NCBI RefSeq assembly: GCF_001021165.1
Contig: NZ_AZAY01000023.1
Coordinates: 1-64,000 of the forward strand
Direction of reading: 5' to 3'
DNA length: 64,000 bases
Source of the DNA: Marinitoga sp. 1197
GTDB lineage: Bacteria > Thermotogota > Thermotogae > Petrotogales > Petrotogaceae
The notes beneath the pieces are model-generated. The model made no database searches. It saw only the letters and a program-made list of their open reading frames with translations, and had not been told where the DNA came from. Position numbers and translations under genes: made by a program. This document shows positions 56,193 through 63,745 of this stretch, in pieces; positions within the stretch are counted from its first letter, which is position 1, and the number at the start of each line of letters is the position of its first letter.

Positions 56193-56731
56193 TTTGCGAA
56201 GCAAATGTTTTGGTTTTGTTGGTATTCTAAGTATTATTGATTTTAACATGCTCATTATCATTCGCAAATATTTGGTATTTTTATTTAGTATTTTATTCTT
56301 TAATAAATAAAATTAAAAATTTTATTTATTAACAGGCTATTAAATTTAGAAATGCTATACCTCAAAATTTAATTATTAGAACTGATAATGGTCCTCAATT
56401 CAAAGCTAACATTACCATAACTTTTTGGCAAAGCTAAAAATTATTCGGTTTTTATTTTAATAATTATATTCCATAAACTCGCTTTTCTTCGAAAAGCTGT
56501 TTATGTTCAAAGAGAATTTGTTGAATATATTTCTTTTAACGATATCAATGATGTTTATAATTATTACATGTCCTATATTTATTTTTATAATCATTTTTGT
56601 TTCGCAAAAAATAATTTTGATTTTTATAATAATTTTTAATGCTATTCATATTTTAAAATAACTATATAGTTTGTTTATAAGTAATATCTATTTATTATAC
56701 TATTTTATTTTTTCGCTTTTCGAAGAAAAGC
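56193..56731. repeat. Scattered triloop hairpins
   Basis: Short palindromes with 3-nt loops recur: tttgc-GAA-gcaaa (56193-56205), tttttggc-AAA-gctaaaaa (56422-56440, one G-T pair), gcttttc-TTC-gaaaagc (56481-56497) and gcttttc-GAA-gaaaagc (56715-56731). Related ones sit in both arms of the long repeat (54561-54579 and 56793-56811). Two of them interrupt the integrase remnant. Confidence 0.7.
56336..56640 (+). pseudogene. Integrase-core (IS3-like) transposase remnant
   Basis: Plus-strand translation from 56336 gives AIKFRNAIPQNLIIRTDNGP and QFKAN, the second catalytic Asp region of IS3/rve-type transposases, then breaks at a hairpin near 56422. After a second hairpin, YVQREFVEYISFND and VYNYYM resume in another frame, matching the usual C-terminal end of such proteins. 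The gene is clearly dead, and both breaks coincide with small triloop palindromes. Confidence 0.7.
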
Positions 56732-56921
56732 TACAAAAGGTCTTTAAAGTACCTTACTCCTGATTTCGTTTTTTATCTTTTTAATGATAATTTTTTTGAC
56801 GAAGTCAAAAATGACTTTTGTTTTTTATTTTCTTTTTTTACCTTTTTTTATTTTATATGGTTGTTTCTGTGAAAAAATTAGTTTTTCTTATTTTTTGTCT
56901 AATTTTCGTGGGTCAAGCCGC
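56731..56921 (-). repeat. Right arm of the long inverted repeat
   Basis: Inverted copy of 54450-54641. The outer end is at the sequence gggtcaagccgc. It ends about 28 nt before the TATAAT box of the glycerate kinase promoter. Confidence 0.85.
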
Positions 56922-56948
56922 GTCTAGGGATATATTATGTTTTTTATG

Positions 56949-56954
56949 TTATAA
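56949..56954 (+). promoter_or_regulatory. Likely -10 box of the glycerate kinase promoter
   Basis: TATAAT (in atgttataattac) lies about 55 nt before the presumed start codon, outside the IS remnant. No clear -35 box is seen; the region at -35 abuts the inverted repeat, so the insertion may have replaced it. Confidence 0.4.
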
Positions 56955-57009
56955 TTACAGAGTATTGAAGAGCACAAAAAATCCAAGTGTAATTTTGAAA
57001 GGAGGAGAT

Positions 57010-58263
57010 ATTATCGATAATTTATTAACAAATGATTTAAAGGAAATAATAAACTACTCAATTGAATCTGTTTTGCCTGAAAATGCTGTAAAAAATAATA
57101 TAAAAAAGTTAAATATTGGAAATAAAATATTTTTAATCTCAATTGGAAAAGCAGCGTGGAGAATGGCAAAAGCGGCAAAAGAAGAATTAGGAAATAAAAT
57201 AGAAAAAGGAATAGTTATAACAAAGTATAAGCATAGTATGGGAAATATTGACAATATAGAAATATACGAAGCGGGACATCCTATTCCAGATAATAATTCG
57301 ATAAAAGCTACAAAAAGAGCTATAGAAATGATAAAAAATTTAGATAATAATTATGAAATATTATTTTTGATATCTGGTGGTGGATCAGCTTTGTTTGAAC
57401 TTCCTGAAGAAGATATAAATCTTGAGGATATTCAAAAAATGACAGAAAAATTATTAAAATCTGGAGCGAGTATAGTTGAAATCAACGCAGTAAGAAAAAG
57501 GATGTCAATGGTAAAGGGAGGAAAATTTGCATCTTTGATATCACCAAAAAAAGTATATGCATTAGTGTTGTCAGATGTATTGGGAAATAAGATTGATAGC
57601 ATAGCTTCTGGACCCGCTTATATTGATGAAACAACTACAGAGGATATTTTTAAAATATTAAAAAAATACAATATAGTAGTAAATGATAAAATAAAAAAAG
57701 CACTTATAAAAGAAACACCGAAGAAAATAGATAATACAGAACATATTATAATTGGTAGTGTGAATGTAGCCTGTAATTCAGCAATAAAAAAATCAAAAGA
57801 TATGGGATACAATACTTTATTATTAACAACTACATTAAATTGCGAAGCTAAAGAAGCTGGAAAGTTTTTTGCATCAATAGCAAAGGAAATTATTGATTCA
57901 AATGAACCCATAAAACCACCATGTGCGATTATCGCTGGCGGGGAAACAGTTGTAACTGTAAAAGGAAATGGATTAGGAGGAAGAAATCAAGAATTGTCGT
58001 ATTCATTTGCTCTGGAAATAGAAGGAAAAAGAAATATTATATTTGCCTCAATTGGAACAGATGGAACAGATGGTCCAACTGATGCCGCTGGCGGAATTGT
58101 TAACGGAAATACGATAAAGAAAATTAAAGAAAAAGGATTAGATCCTCTAATTTTTCTTGAAAATAATGATACATATAATGGGTTAAATGAAGCTAATTCA
58201 TTGTTGAAACTTGGCCCAACAGGGACAAATGTAAATGATATAATGATTTTATTAATTAAATAA
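57010..58263 (+). CDS. Glycerate 2-kinase (MOFRL family), apparent non-AUG start
   Basis: Closely resembles Thermotoga glycerate 2-kinase as remembered: VGKAAWRMAKAA-like IGKAAWRMAKAA near residue 40, TKYKHSMG, YEAGHPIPD, LFLISGGGSALFELP near 120, VLSDVLGNKIDSIASGPA, and the MOFRL end IAGGETVVTVKGNGLGGRNQE, GTDGTDGPTDAAGG. It phosphorylates glycerate. AAAGGAGG (56998-57005) is followed by no ATG, GTG or TTG; in frame come ATT (57010) and ATC (57013). A TTG at 56995 lies upstream of that site. I place the start at ATT 57010 with low certainty about the codon. Length about 417 is normal. Confidence 0.88.
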   Translation: MIDNLLTNDLKEIINYSIESVLPENAVKNNIKKLNIGNKIFLISIGKAAWRMAKAAKEELGNKIEKGIVITKYKHSMGNIDNIEIYEAGHPIPDNNSIKATKRAIEMIKNLDNNYEILFLISGGGSALFELPEEDINLEDIQKMTEKLLKSGASIVEINAVRKRMSMVKGGKFASLISPKKVYALVLSDVLGNKIDSIASGPAYIDETTTEDIFKILKKYNIVVNDKIKKALIKETPKKIDNTEHIIIGSVNVACNSAIKKSKDMGYNTLLLTTTLNCEAKEAGKFFASIAKEIIDSNEPIKPPCAIIAGGETVVTVKGNGLGGRNQELSYSFALEIEGKRNIIFASIGTDGTDGPTDAAGGIVNGNTIKKIKEKGLDPLIFLENNDTYNGLNEANSLLKLGPTGTNVNDIMILLIK

Positions 58264-58287
58264 GCCTTGCTTTTGCAAGGCTTATTT
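58258..58287. terminator. Bidirectional terminator between glycerate kinase and glgB
   Basis: A 13-bp stem aaataagccttgc/gcaaggcttattt with a tttt loop overlaps the glycerate kinase stop and faces the end of glgB. Confidence 0.88.
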
Positions 58288-58290
58288 AAT

Positions 58291-60489
58291 CTATTTTTTC
58301 TCCCATTTAAAATATATTCCAGCTAAAGGAGGTAAGGTTAAATTTATAGAATATTCTCTATTATGAAAAGGGATTTTTTCAGCATAAACTCCACCTTGAT
58401 TTCCTACATTGCTTCCCCAGTAGATTTCAGAATCTGTATTTAGTATTTCTTTATAAAAACCATCTCTTGGAACACCTATGCGATAATTATATCTTATAAC
58501 TGGAGTGAAATTGAATATGGCAATTATCATTTCTTCATGATTTTTTCCTTTTCTTATAAAGGAAATAACACTATTTTCTTTGTCGTTATAATCTATCCAT
58601 TCGAATCCATCTGGTGAATGGTCTAATTCATATAATGCTGGATTATCTTGATATAAGTTATTTAAATCGGTTACTAATTGAAGTAATTTTTTATGTGAAT
58701 CAAATTCCAATAAATTCCAATCTAAAGATTTTTTGCAATTCCATTCGTTAAATTGTCCAATATCATTTCCCATAAATAATAATTTTTTCCCTGGATGGGC
58801 AAACATATAAGAATAAAACAGTCTTAAATTAGCAAATTTTTGCCAGTAATCGCCAGGCATTTTATTTATCATAGAACCTTTTTCATGGACTACCTCGTCA
58901 TGTGATAATACAAGAATGTAATTTTCTGCATAAGCATATACCATGGAAAATGTAAGATCATTATGATGGTATTTTCTATATAAAGGATCCTTACTTATAT
59001 ATCTTAAAGAATCGTTCATCCATCCCATATTCCATTTCATTGAAAATCCAAGACCGTTAAAATCAACGGGTTTTGTTACTCCAGGCCATGCTGTGGATTC
59101 TTCGGCTATAGTTAAAATTCCCGGAAAATATTGATGTGTAATTGTATTGAAATATTTTATGAATTCTATTGCTTCAAGATTTTCTCTTCCACCATATCTG
59201 TTAGGTACCCATTCGCCATCTTTTCTGCTAAAATCTAAATATAGCATTGAAGCAACAGCATCAACTCTTAAACCATCAATATGAAATTTATCCAGCCAGT
59301 ATAATGCATTTGAAATTAAAAAGTTTTTTACTTCATTTCTACCATAATTAAAAATATATGTTCCCCAATCAGGGTGTTCACCAAGTCTTGGATCCATATG
59401 TTCATAAAGTGCTGTTCCATCAAATTTTCCGAGTCCATGAATATCTTTTGGAAAATGCCCAGGAACCCAGTCAAGAATAACTCCTATATTATTTTGATGC
59501 ATATAATCTACAAAATACATAAAATCTTCAGGTTTTCCATGCCTGCTAGTAGGAGAAAAATATCCAGTTACCTGATATCCCCACGATTCATCTAAAGGGT
59601 GTTCTAAAACAGGTAAAATTTCAATATGAGTATAATTATGCTTTTTAACATATTCTGCTAATTCATGTGCTAATTTTTTATAATTTAGAAAATCATCTTC
59701 ATTTTTCTTTTTCCATGACCCAAGATGTACTTCATATATAGAAATAGGTTGTTCAAACCAATTTGTTCTTTTTCGTCTTTCCAACCAGGCTTTATCTTTC
59801 CATTCATGCTTTTTGTGAAAATCATAAACGATAGAAGCATTTTTTGGTCTCATTTCAGTATAAAAAGCATAAGGGTCAGATTTTAAAAGTATATTGTTGT
59901 CTTTTGTCTTTATTTCAAATTTATATATATCCCCTTCCTGGACTAAAGGAATAAATATTTCCCATACACCGGATGATCCCAGGACTCTCATTTGATGAAC
60001 TCTACCATCCCAATTATTGAAATTGCCAACAACACTAACTCTTTTAGCATTTGGGGCCCATACGGCAAAATAAGTACCTTTTGTCCCGTCAATTTTCATA
60101 GGATGAGCACCCAGTTTTTCATAAATTTTGTGATTGTTACCTTCATTAAAAAGATATAAATCATAGTCTGAAATAATTGGTAAGAAACTGTAAGGATCTC
60201 TTGAACGCCATACATTATCATTATTATCCTTATATTCAAATTCATATTTGAAAAAAGTTTTTCTTTTTAAAACCTTTTCAAATAAGCCATCAGGATGAAT
60301 CTTTTCCATTTTGTATCTTCTTTTAGTTTTTGTATTTAGGTTTATTATTTCAATCGATTTAGCAAAAGGATGAAAAGTTCTAATAACCATTTCTTTTTCA
60401 TTTAATTTGTGTATTCCCAATATTGAAAATGGATCGTGATGTTCAGCATTTACTATTTTTAATATTTCTTCATTTAACATTGTTCCCAT
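58291..60489 (-). CDS. glgB: 1,4-alpha-glucan branching enzyme (GH13)
   Basis: A 732-residue glycogen branching enzyme. An N-terminal CBM48-type region (HHDPFSILGIH; WAPNAKRVSVVGNFNNWDGR near 145) leads to a GH13 barrel with GYFSPTSRHGKPEDF near 310, nucleophile Asp near 410 in DGLRVDAVASMLY, acid/base Glu near 461 in AEESTAWP, and VLSHDEVVHEKGS near 527. It makes alpha-1,6 branches in glycogen. ATG 60489 is 7 nt after GGGGGTGG. A strong minus-strand promoter lies at 60558-60585. Confidence 0.96.
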   Translation of the reverse strand: MGTMLNEEILKIVNAEHHDPFSILGIHKLNEKEMVIRTFHPFAKSIEIINLNTKTKRRYKMEKIHPDGLFEKVLKRKTFFKYEFEYKDNNDNVWRSRDPYSFLPIISDYDLYLFNEGNNHKIYEKLGAHPMKIDGTKGTYFAVWAPNAKRVSVVGNFNNWDGRVHQMRVLGSSGVWEIFIPLVQEGDIYKFEIKTKDNNILLKSDPYAFYTEMRPKNASIVYDFHKKHEWKDKAWLERRKRTNWFEQPISIYEVHLGSWKKKNEDDFLNYKKLAHELAEYVKKHNYTHIEILPVLEHPLDESWGYQVTGYFSPTSRHGKPEDFMYFVDYMHQNNIGVILDWVPGHFPKDIHGLGKFDGTALYEHMDPRLGEHPDWGTYIFNYGRNEVKNFLISNALYWLDKFHIDGLRVDAVASMLYLDFSRKDGEWVPNRYGGRENLEAIEFIKYFNTITHQYFPGILTIAEESTAWPGVTKPVDFNGLGFSMKWNMGWMNDSLRYISKDPLYRKYHHNDLTFSMVYAYAENYILVLSHDEVVHEKGSMINKMPGDYWQKFANLRLFYSYMFAHPGKKLLFMGNDIGQFNEWNCKKSLDWNLLEFDSHKKLLQLVTDLNNLYQDNPALYELDHSPDGFEWIDYNDKENSVISFIRKGKNHEEMIIAIFNFTPVIRYNYRIGVPRDGFYKEILNTDSEIYWGSNVGNQGGVYAEKIPFHNREYSINLTLPPLAGIYFKWEKK

Positions 60490-60557
60490 GTCGTAACCAC
60501 CCCCGCCTTATTTTTGTATAAAAAAAGGAGATTTTTTAACTTTATCGATTTTATTTA

Positions 60558-60585
60558 ATTATAACACAAAAATTTTATCTGTCAA
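60558..60585 (-). promoter_or_regulatory. Strong sigma-70-type promoter of glgB
   Basis: On the minus strand TTGACA (60580-60585), a 16-nt spacer and TATAAT (60558-60563): both hexamers match the consensus exactly. Transcription would start about 60 nt before the glgB ATG. Confidence 0.8.
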
Positions 60586-60745
60586 GAGGAATAAAAAAGG
60601 TAGAAGTTTAAATTATTCTCAAATTAAAAATGGTTCTTTCTAAAAATACTTGAAAAATTTTATTGAAATATTTATTATAATTTTGGTTTGATTAAAATAA
60701 TTTGTTATTAATTGGTTTTATCAAGTGAAATTAGACAGAATATTA

Positions 60746-60773
60746 AAAAGCAGAAGCATTAGCTTCTGCTTTT
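60746..60773 (-). terminator. Terminator of the trpS-scpA-scpB-rluB operon
   Basis: The stem aaaagcagaagc/gcttctgctttt with a 4-nt loop overlaps the rluB stop codon. The minus-strand reading ends in a short T/A-rich tract. Confidence 0.85.
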
Positions 60774-61508
60774 CAAGTAATCCTTTAATTTTTTAATATC
60801 TTCTGAATTTAATTTTTTTATATCTCCAGGATTTTTAACCTCGCTAATATTCCATGGACCAAATTTAATTCTTTTTAATTTAATTACATTATATCCCAGA
60901 GCTTTAAACATTAATCTAATTTGCCTTTTTTTACCTTCATGTATGCTTAAAGTTATTTCTGAATATTTACCTTTTTTTTGAACCTTCTCAATGGTTGCAG
61001 GTTGAGTTTTATAGCCACCTTCAATTAAAATTCCATTTTCTAGAATTTTTAAATCCTTTTCTTTTATGTGTTTGTTTATTAAAACTTTATATGTTTTATA
61101 AATTTTTCTTTTTGGATGAAGAAGTAAGTTAGCAAGGTCTCCATCATTTGTGAGTAACATTAATCCAGAGGTATTATAATCCAATCTTCCTACATGAAAA
61201 ACCTTTTCTTTAATTTTATTTTTTATTAAATCGGTTATTGTTTTTCTTCCTCTATCATCCTTCAATGCTGATAAATATCCAACAGGTTTATGAATTAAAT
61301 AATAAACATAATTTTCCGCTTCTTCAATTTTATCTTTGACATGAATTTTTTTGTTATTTATTTCAATAACATCCTCTTCTACAACTTTGAACCATGGTTC
61401 TCGTATTATTTCACCATTTACTTTAACTTTTCCAGATATAATTAAATTTCCAATTTCTCTTCTTGAGCCTTCACCTATTTTTTGAAGAAACGTTTGAAGT
61501 TTTATCAA
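60759..61508 (-). CDS. rluB: 23S rRNA pseudouridine synthase RluB family
   Basis: A 249-residue RsuA/RluB-type enzyme with an N-terminal S4 domain (LQTFLQKIGEGSRREIGNLI) and the catalytic region VGRLDYNTSGLMLLTNDGDLAN near residue 105, where Asp is the catalytic residue, then EGKKRQIRLMFKALGY. It modifies uridine in rRNA; the exact site is not readable. Start taken at TTG 61508, 6 nt after GAGGTG; a GTG three codons upstream (61517) is alternative. It overlaps scpB. Confidence 0.9.
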   Translation of the reverse strand: MIKLQTFLQKIGEGSRREIGNLIISGKVKVNGEIIREPWFKVVEEDVIEINNKKIHVKDKIEEAENYVYYLIHKPVGYLSALKDDRGRKTITDLIKNKIKEKVFHVGRLDYNTSGLMLLTNDGDLANLLLHPKRKIYKTYKVLINKHIKEKDLKILENGILIEGGYKTQPATIEKVQKKGKYSEITLSIHEGKKRQIRLMFKALGYNVIKLKRIKFGPWNISEVKNPGDIKKLNSEDIKKLKDYLKSRS

Positions 61509-62001
61509 TTTTAGCACCTCTTAATTTATTTATAGTTTTTTCCGGTAATAATTCAAAAAACATTTCAGAAAGAGCGTATAAATATCTATTTTTCGCATTT
61601 TCTTTTCTTTTTTTTATAATTAATCCCATTTCTAAAAGCTTTTTTATTTGATGATACGATGATTTTCCTCTTGATTTTTCTATTTCTGTAGTTGAAGAAG
61701 GCCCATTTAACAATAATATTGCCAATATTTCAAATTGTGATTCAGTAAGAGAAAAAACTCTTGGTTTTGGATTCAATATACTTTTTATTTCATTTTTTAT
61801 TGTAAATCTATATTTACTCTCAAAATTTTCTAATTCTATACCATGTATTTCGGAATTATAATGTTCCCATATATCAATAAGTATAGAATTAATTTTTTCT
61901 TCTGGTTCATTTAATTTTTCAGATATTTCCTTTGAACTAAATCCAGAAGGTTTTGAAAAAAGCATTGCTTCAATTATTGGTATAAGGTGTTTATTTTTCA
62001 T
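61471..62001 (-). CDS. scpB: Segregation and condensation protein ScpB
   Basis: A 176-residue winged-helix protein. IPIIEAMLFSKPSGFSSKEISEKL at the start and LTESQFEILAILLLNGPSSTTEIEKSRG near residue 85 are ScpB hallmarks. It joins ScpA and SMC in chromosome condensation. It overlaps scpA by 11 nt and rluB by 38 nt, a common scpA-scpB-rluB order. Confidence 0.93.
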   Translation of the reverse strand: MKNKHLIPIIEAMLFSKPSGFSSKEISEKLNEPEEKINSILIDIWEHYNSEIHGIELENFESKYRFTIKNEIKSILNPKPRVFSLTESQFEILAILLLNGPSSTTEIEKSRGKSSYHQIKKLLEMGLIIKKRKENAKNRYLYALSEMFFELLPEKTINKLRGAKIDKTSNVSSKNR

Positions 62002-62668
62002 TTCCAGACACCTCTTCTGTATTTTTTATAAATTCATAATTATCCGTTATATAATGTAACCCATTTCTAACCAGCATTAAAGAGGCAAGAAAATATACAA
62101 TAAATCGTAAGCGTTCATGATTTGCGATTACATATAGTTCCTTTATTGTGAATCTATCTTTGTTTTTTAACTCTTCTACGGCTTCTTCAACAGTAAAACT
62201 CTCTTTTAATATTTCCAATTTTTGTTGTATTTGTAGATAATCATACATATATAATTCCAGTTGTTTATGGATTTTATCTTTATCAAAACGTGAAGTTTTG
62301 ATTTTTACTGATTTTTTCGTTGTATTTTTTCCAAAATCTTTTTGTAAAATTTGCATAGTTTCTTTTATTTTTTCATAATCTTCAATTATATTGTATAAAG
62401 TATTTCTTTCTCGTGTGAATTCTTTGTTTTCATCAGAACGTGGAAGTAGTTCTTTTGATTTTAATAATGTAAGATAAGATGCTATTCTCAGAAATTCGCC
62501 GATATCATCAAGATTATCATAATTTTTTTCAATATATTCATTGAATATACTGGCTATTTTTGATACAGATAATAATCTTACAGGGATTTTTTTATCTTTA
62601 ATCAGTTGAACAAGCGTTTCAAAAGGACCTGAAAATATATCTAATTCAATGTTTAAATCGGAAAACAT
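61991..62668 (-). CDS. scpA: Segregation and condensation protein ScpA
   Basis: A 225-residue kleisin that bridges SMC heads. FSGPFETLVQLIKDKKIPV near residue 12 and EFLRIASYLTLLKSKELLP near 57-75 are typical. The C-terminal winged helix is seen in FIVYFLASLMLVRNGLHYI. GGTGGTG precedes the ATG. It starts 5 nt after trpS. Confidence 0.94.
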   Translation of the reverse strand: MFSDLNIELDIFSGPFETLVQLIKDKKIPVRLLSVSKIASIFNEYIEKNYDNLDDIGEFLRIASYLTLLKSKELLPRSDENKEFTRERNTLYNIIEDYEKIKETMQILQKDFGKNTTKKSVKIKTSRFDKDKIHKQLELYMYDYLQIQQKLEILKESFTVEEAVEELKNKDRFTIKELYVIANHERLRFIVYFLASLMLVRNGLHYITDNYEFIKNTEEVSGNEK

Positions 62669-62673
62669 TTAAA

Positions 62674-63651
62674 TCACCACCTGAGATTCATAGCCTCCCG
62701 CACTTCGGCAAGCGTTTTTTGGGCAATATTTGAAGCTTTTTTATTTCCTTCATGTATAACGTTTAAAACATCTTTATCTGATATTTTACTATATTTTTCC
62801 CATATAGGTTTTAATCTTTCTTCCATATTTTTTAGTAGTAATTTTTTACATTGAACACAACCAATATCGGCGGTTTTACAACCATTTGCTACCCAATTTA
62901 ATTCTTGATTTTTATGCGTAAAAGCTTTATGATAATCCCATACTGGACATTTTTCTGGATTTCCAGGATCAGTTCTTCTCATTCTCGCTGGATCTGTCAT
63001 CATTGGCATAATTTTCTTTTTTAAACTTTCTGAATTTTCATCTATCATTATAATATTCCCATAACTTTTTGACATTTTCCTTCCATCTGTTCCAGGAAGT
63101 TTAGGAATCCTTGTAACAAGTGGTTTTGGTTCCGGGAATATTTCTTTGTATAGATTATTAAATCGTCTTGCAATTTCACGGCTTAATTCAATGTGATATA
63201 CCTGATCTTCACCTACAGGGACACCAGTTGCTTTATAAATCAGAATATCTGCAGTTTGCAATACAGGATAAGTTAAAAATCCTGCAGTTGAAAGATCTCT
63301 GTTTTCTAAATTTTCTTTTAAATCTTTGTATGTTGGAATTCTTTCCAATCTACTTACAGAAACTAACATATTAAATAATAAATATAGTTCAGCATGTTCT
63401 TTAATTGCAGATTGAACAAAAATAACAGACTTTTTTGGGTCTATATCAGCAGCTAAATATCCTCTAACTATATCAAGTGTTGATTGATATATAATGTGAC
63501 TCTCTTCTTTATGAGTAGTTAAAGCGTGCCAGTCAGCAACGAAAAAGAATGTTTCATTACCTTCATCCTGCAATTTTTTCCAATCTTCCAAAACTAACAC
63601 ATGTCCAAGATGCAATTTTCCAGTTGCACGCATACCACTTAATATTCTCAT
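62674..63651 (-). CDS. trpS: Tryptophanyl-tRNA synthetase
   Basis: A 325-residue class I synthetase that charges tRNA-Trp. The HIGH-type motif GKLHLGHVLVLEDW near residue 11 and the KMSKS loop DGRKMSKSYGN near 193 are intact, with GVPVGEDQVYHIELSREIARRFN between. It has a Cys set (GCKTADIGCVQCKKLL near 275-290) that could bind a 4Fe-4S cluster, as reported for the Thermotoga enzyme. GGAGG precedes the ATG. No T-box leader fits in the 94-nt upstream gap. Confidence 0.96.
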   Translation of the reverse strand: MRILSGMRATGKLHLGHVLVLEDWKKLQDEGNETFFFVADWHALTTHKEESHIIYQSTLDIVRGYLAADIDPKKSVIFVQSAIKEHAELYLLFNMLVSVSRLERIPTYKDLKENLENRDLSTAGFLTYPVLQTADILIYKATGVPVGEDQVYHIELSREIARRFNNLYKEIFPEPKPLVTRIPKLPGTDGRKMSKSYGNIIMIDENSESLKKKIMPMMTDPARMRRTDPGNPEKCPVWDYHKAFTHKNQELNWVANGCKTADIGCVQCKKLLLKNMEERLKPIWEKYSKISDKDVLNVIHEGNKKASNIAQKTLAEVREAMNLRW

Positions 63652-63684
63652 ACAACTCCTCCTTTTTCATGAATACTCCTTTAA

Positions 63685-63713
63685 TTTTACCACATTTTGT
63701 GGTATTATATAAT
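63685..63713 (+). promoter_or_regulatory. Promoter with a palindromic operator before the right-edge gene
   Basis: TTTTAC (63685-63690), a 17-nt spacer and TATAAT (63708-63713). A perfect 7-bp inverted repeat TACCACA-TTT-TGTGGTA (63688-63704) covers the -35 end and most of the spacer, a usual place for a repressor. The regulator is unknown; it is not the CIRCE or CtsR motif. Confidence 0.5.
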
Positions 63714-63745
63714 AAGAAAATATAAAATTTCAAGGAGGAATTCAA

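Larger units (their letters stand above)
54450..56921. mobile_element. Degenerate composite element: IS21-like and IS3-like remnants inside long inverted repeats
   Basis: About 2.47 kb bounded by near-identical inverted repeats of about 191 nt whose outer ends read gcgg(t/c)TTGACCC and its complement. Inside lie an intact istB-like gene, a gutted istA and, in the opposite orientation, pieces of an rve-type integrase with RTDNGPQF. A second, inner inverted match (gtacattttt/aaaaatgtac blocks near 54676-54700 and 56030-56066) probably marks the original IS21 ends. No clear target-site duplication is seen. The region separates the sbcC and glycerate kinase transcription units. Confidence 0.7.

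Noticed and set aside
55981-56310. Hydrophobic plus-strand ORFs in the IS remnant
   Set aside because: Phe/Leu/Ile strings from T-rich decayed DNA with no ribosome binding site worth noting and no family match.
56818-57009. N-terminal extension of the glycerate kinase frame (a hydrophobic Phe-rich segment)
   Set aside because: It runs through the right arm of the IS inverted repeat, has no ribosome binding site and matches no glycerate kinase N-terminus; the real gene starts after AAAGGAGG at 56998-57005.
62674-63651. T-box or trp attenuator control of trpS
   Set aside because: The gap to the divergent gene is under 100 nt and shows only the TACCACA palindrome; no T-box sequence or terminator is present.
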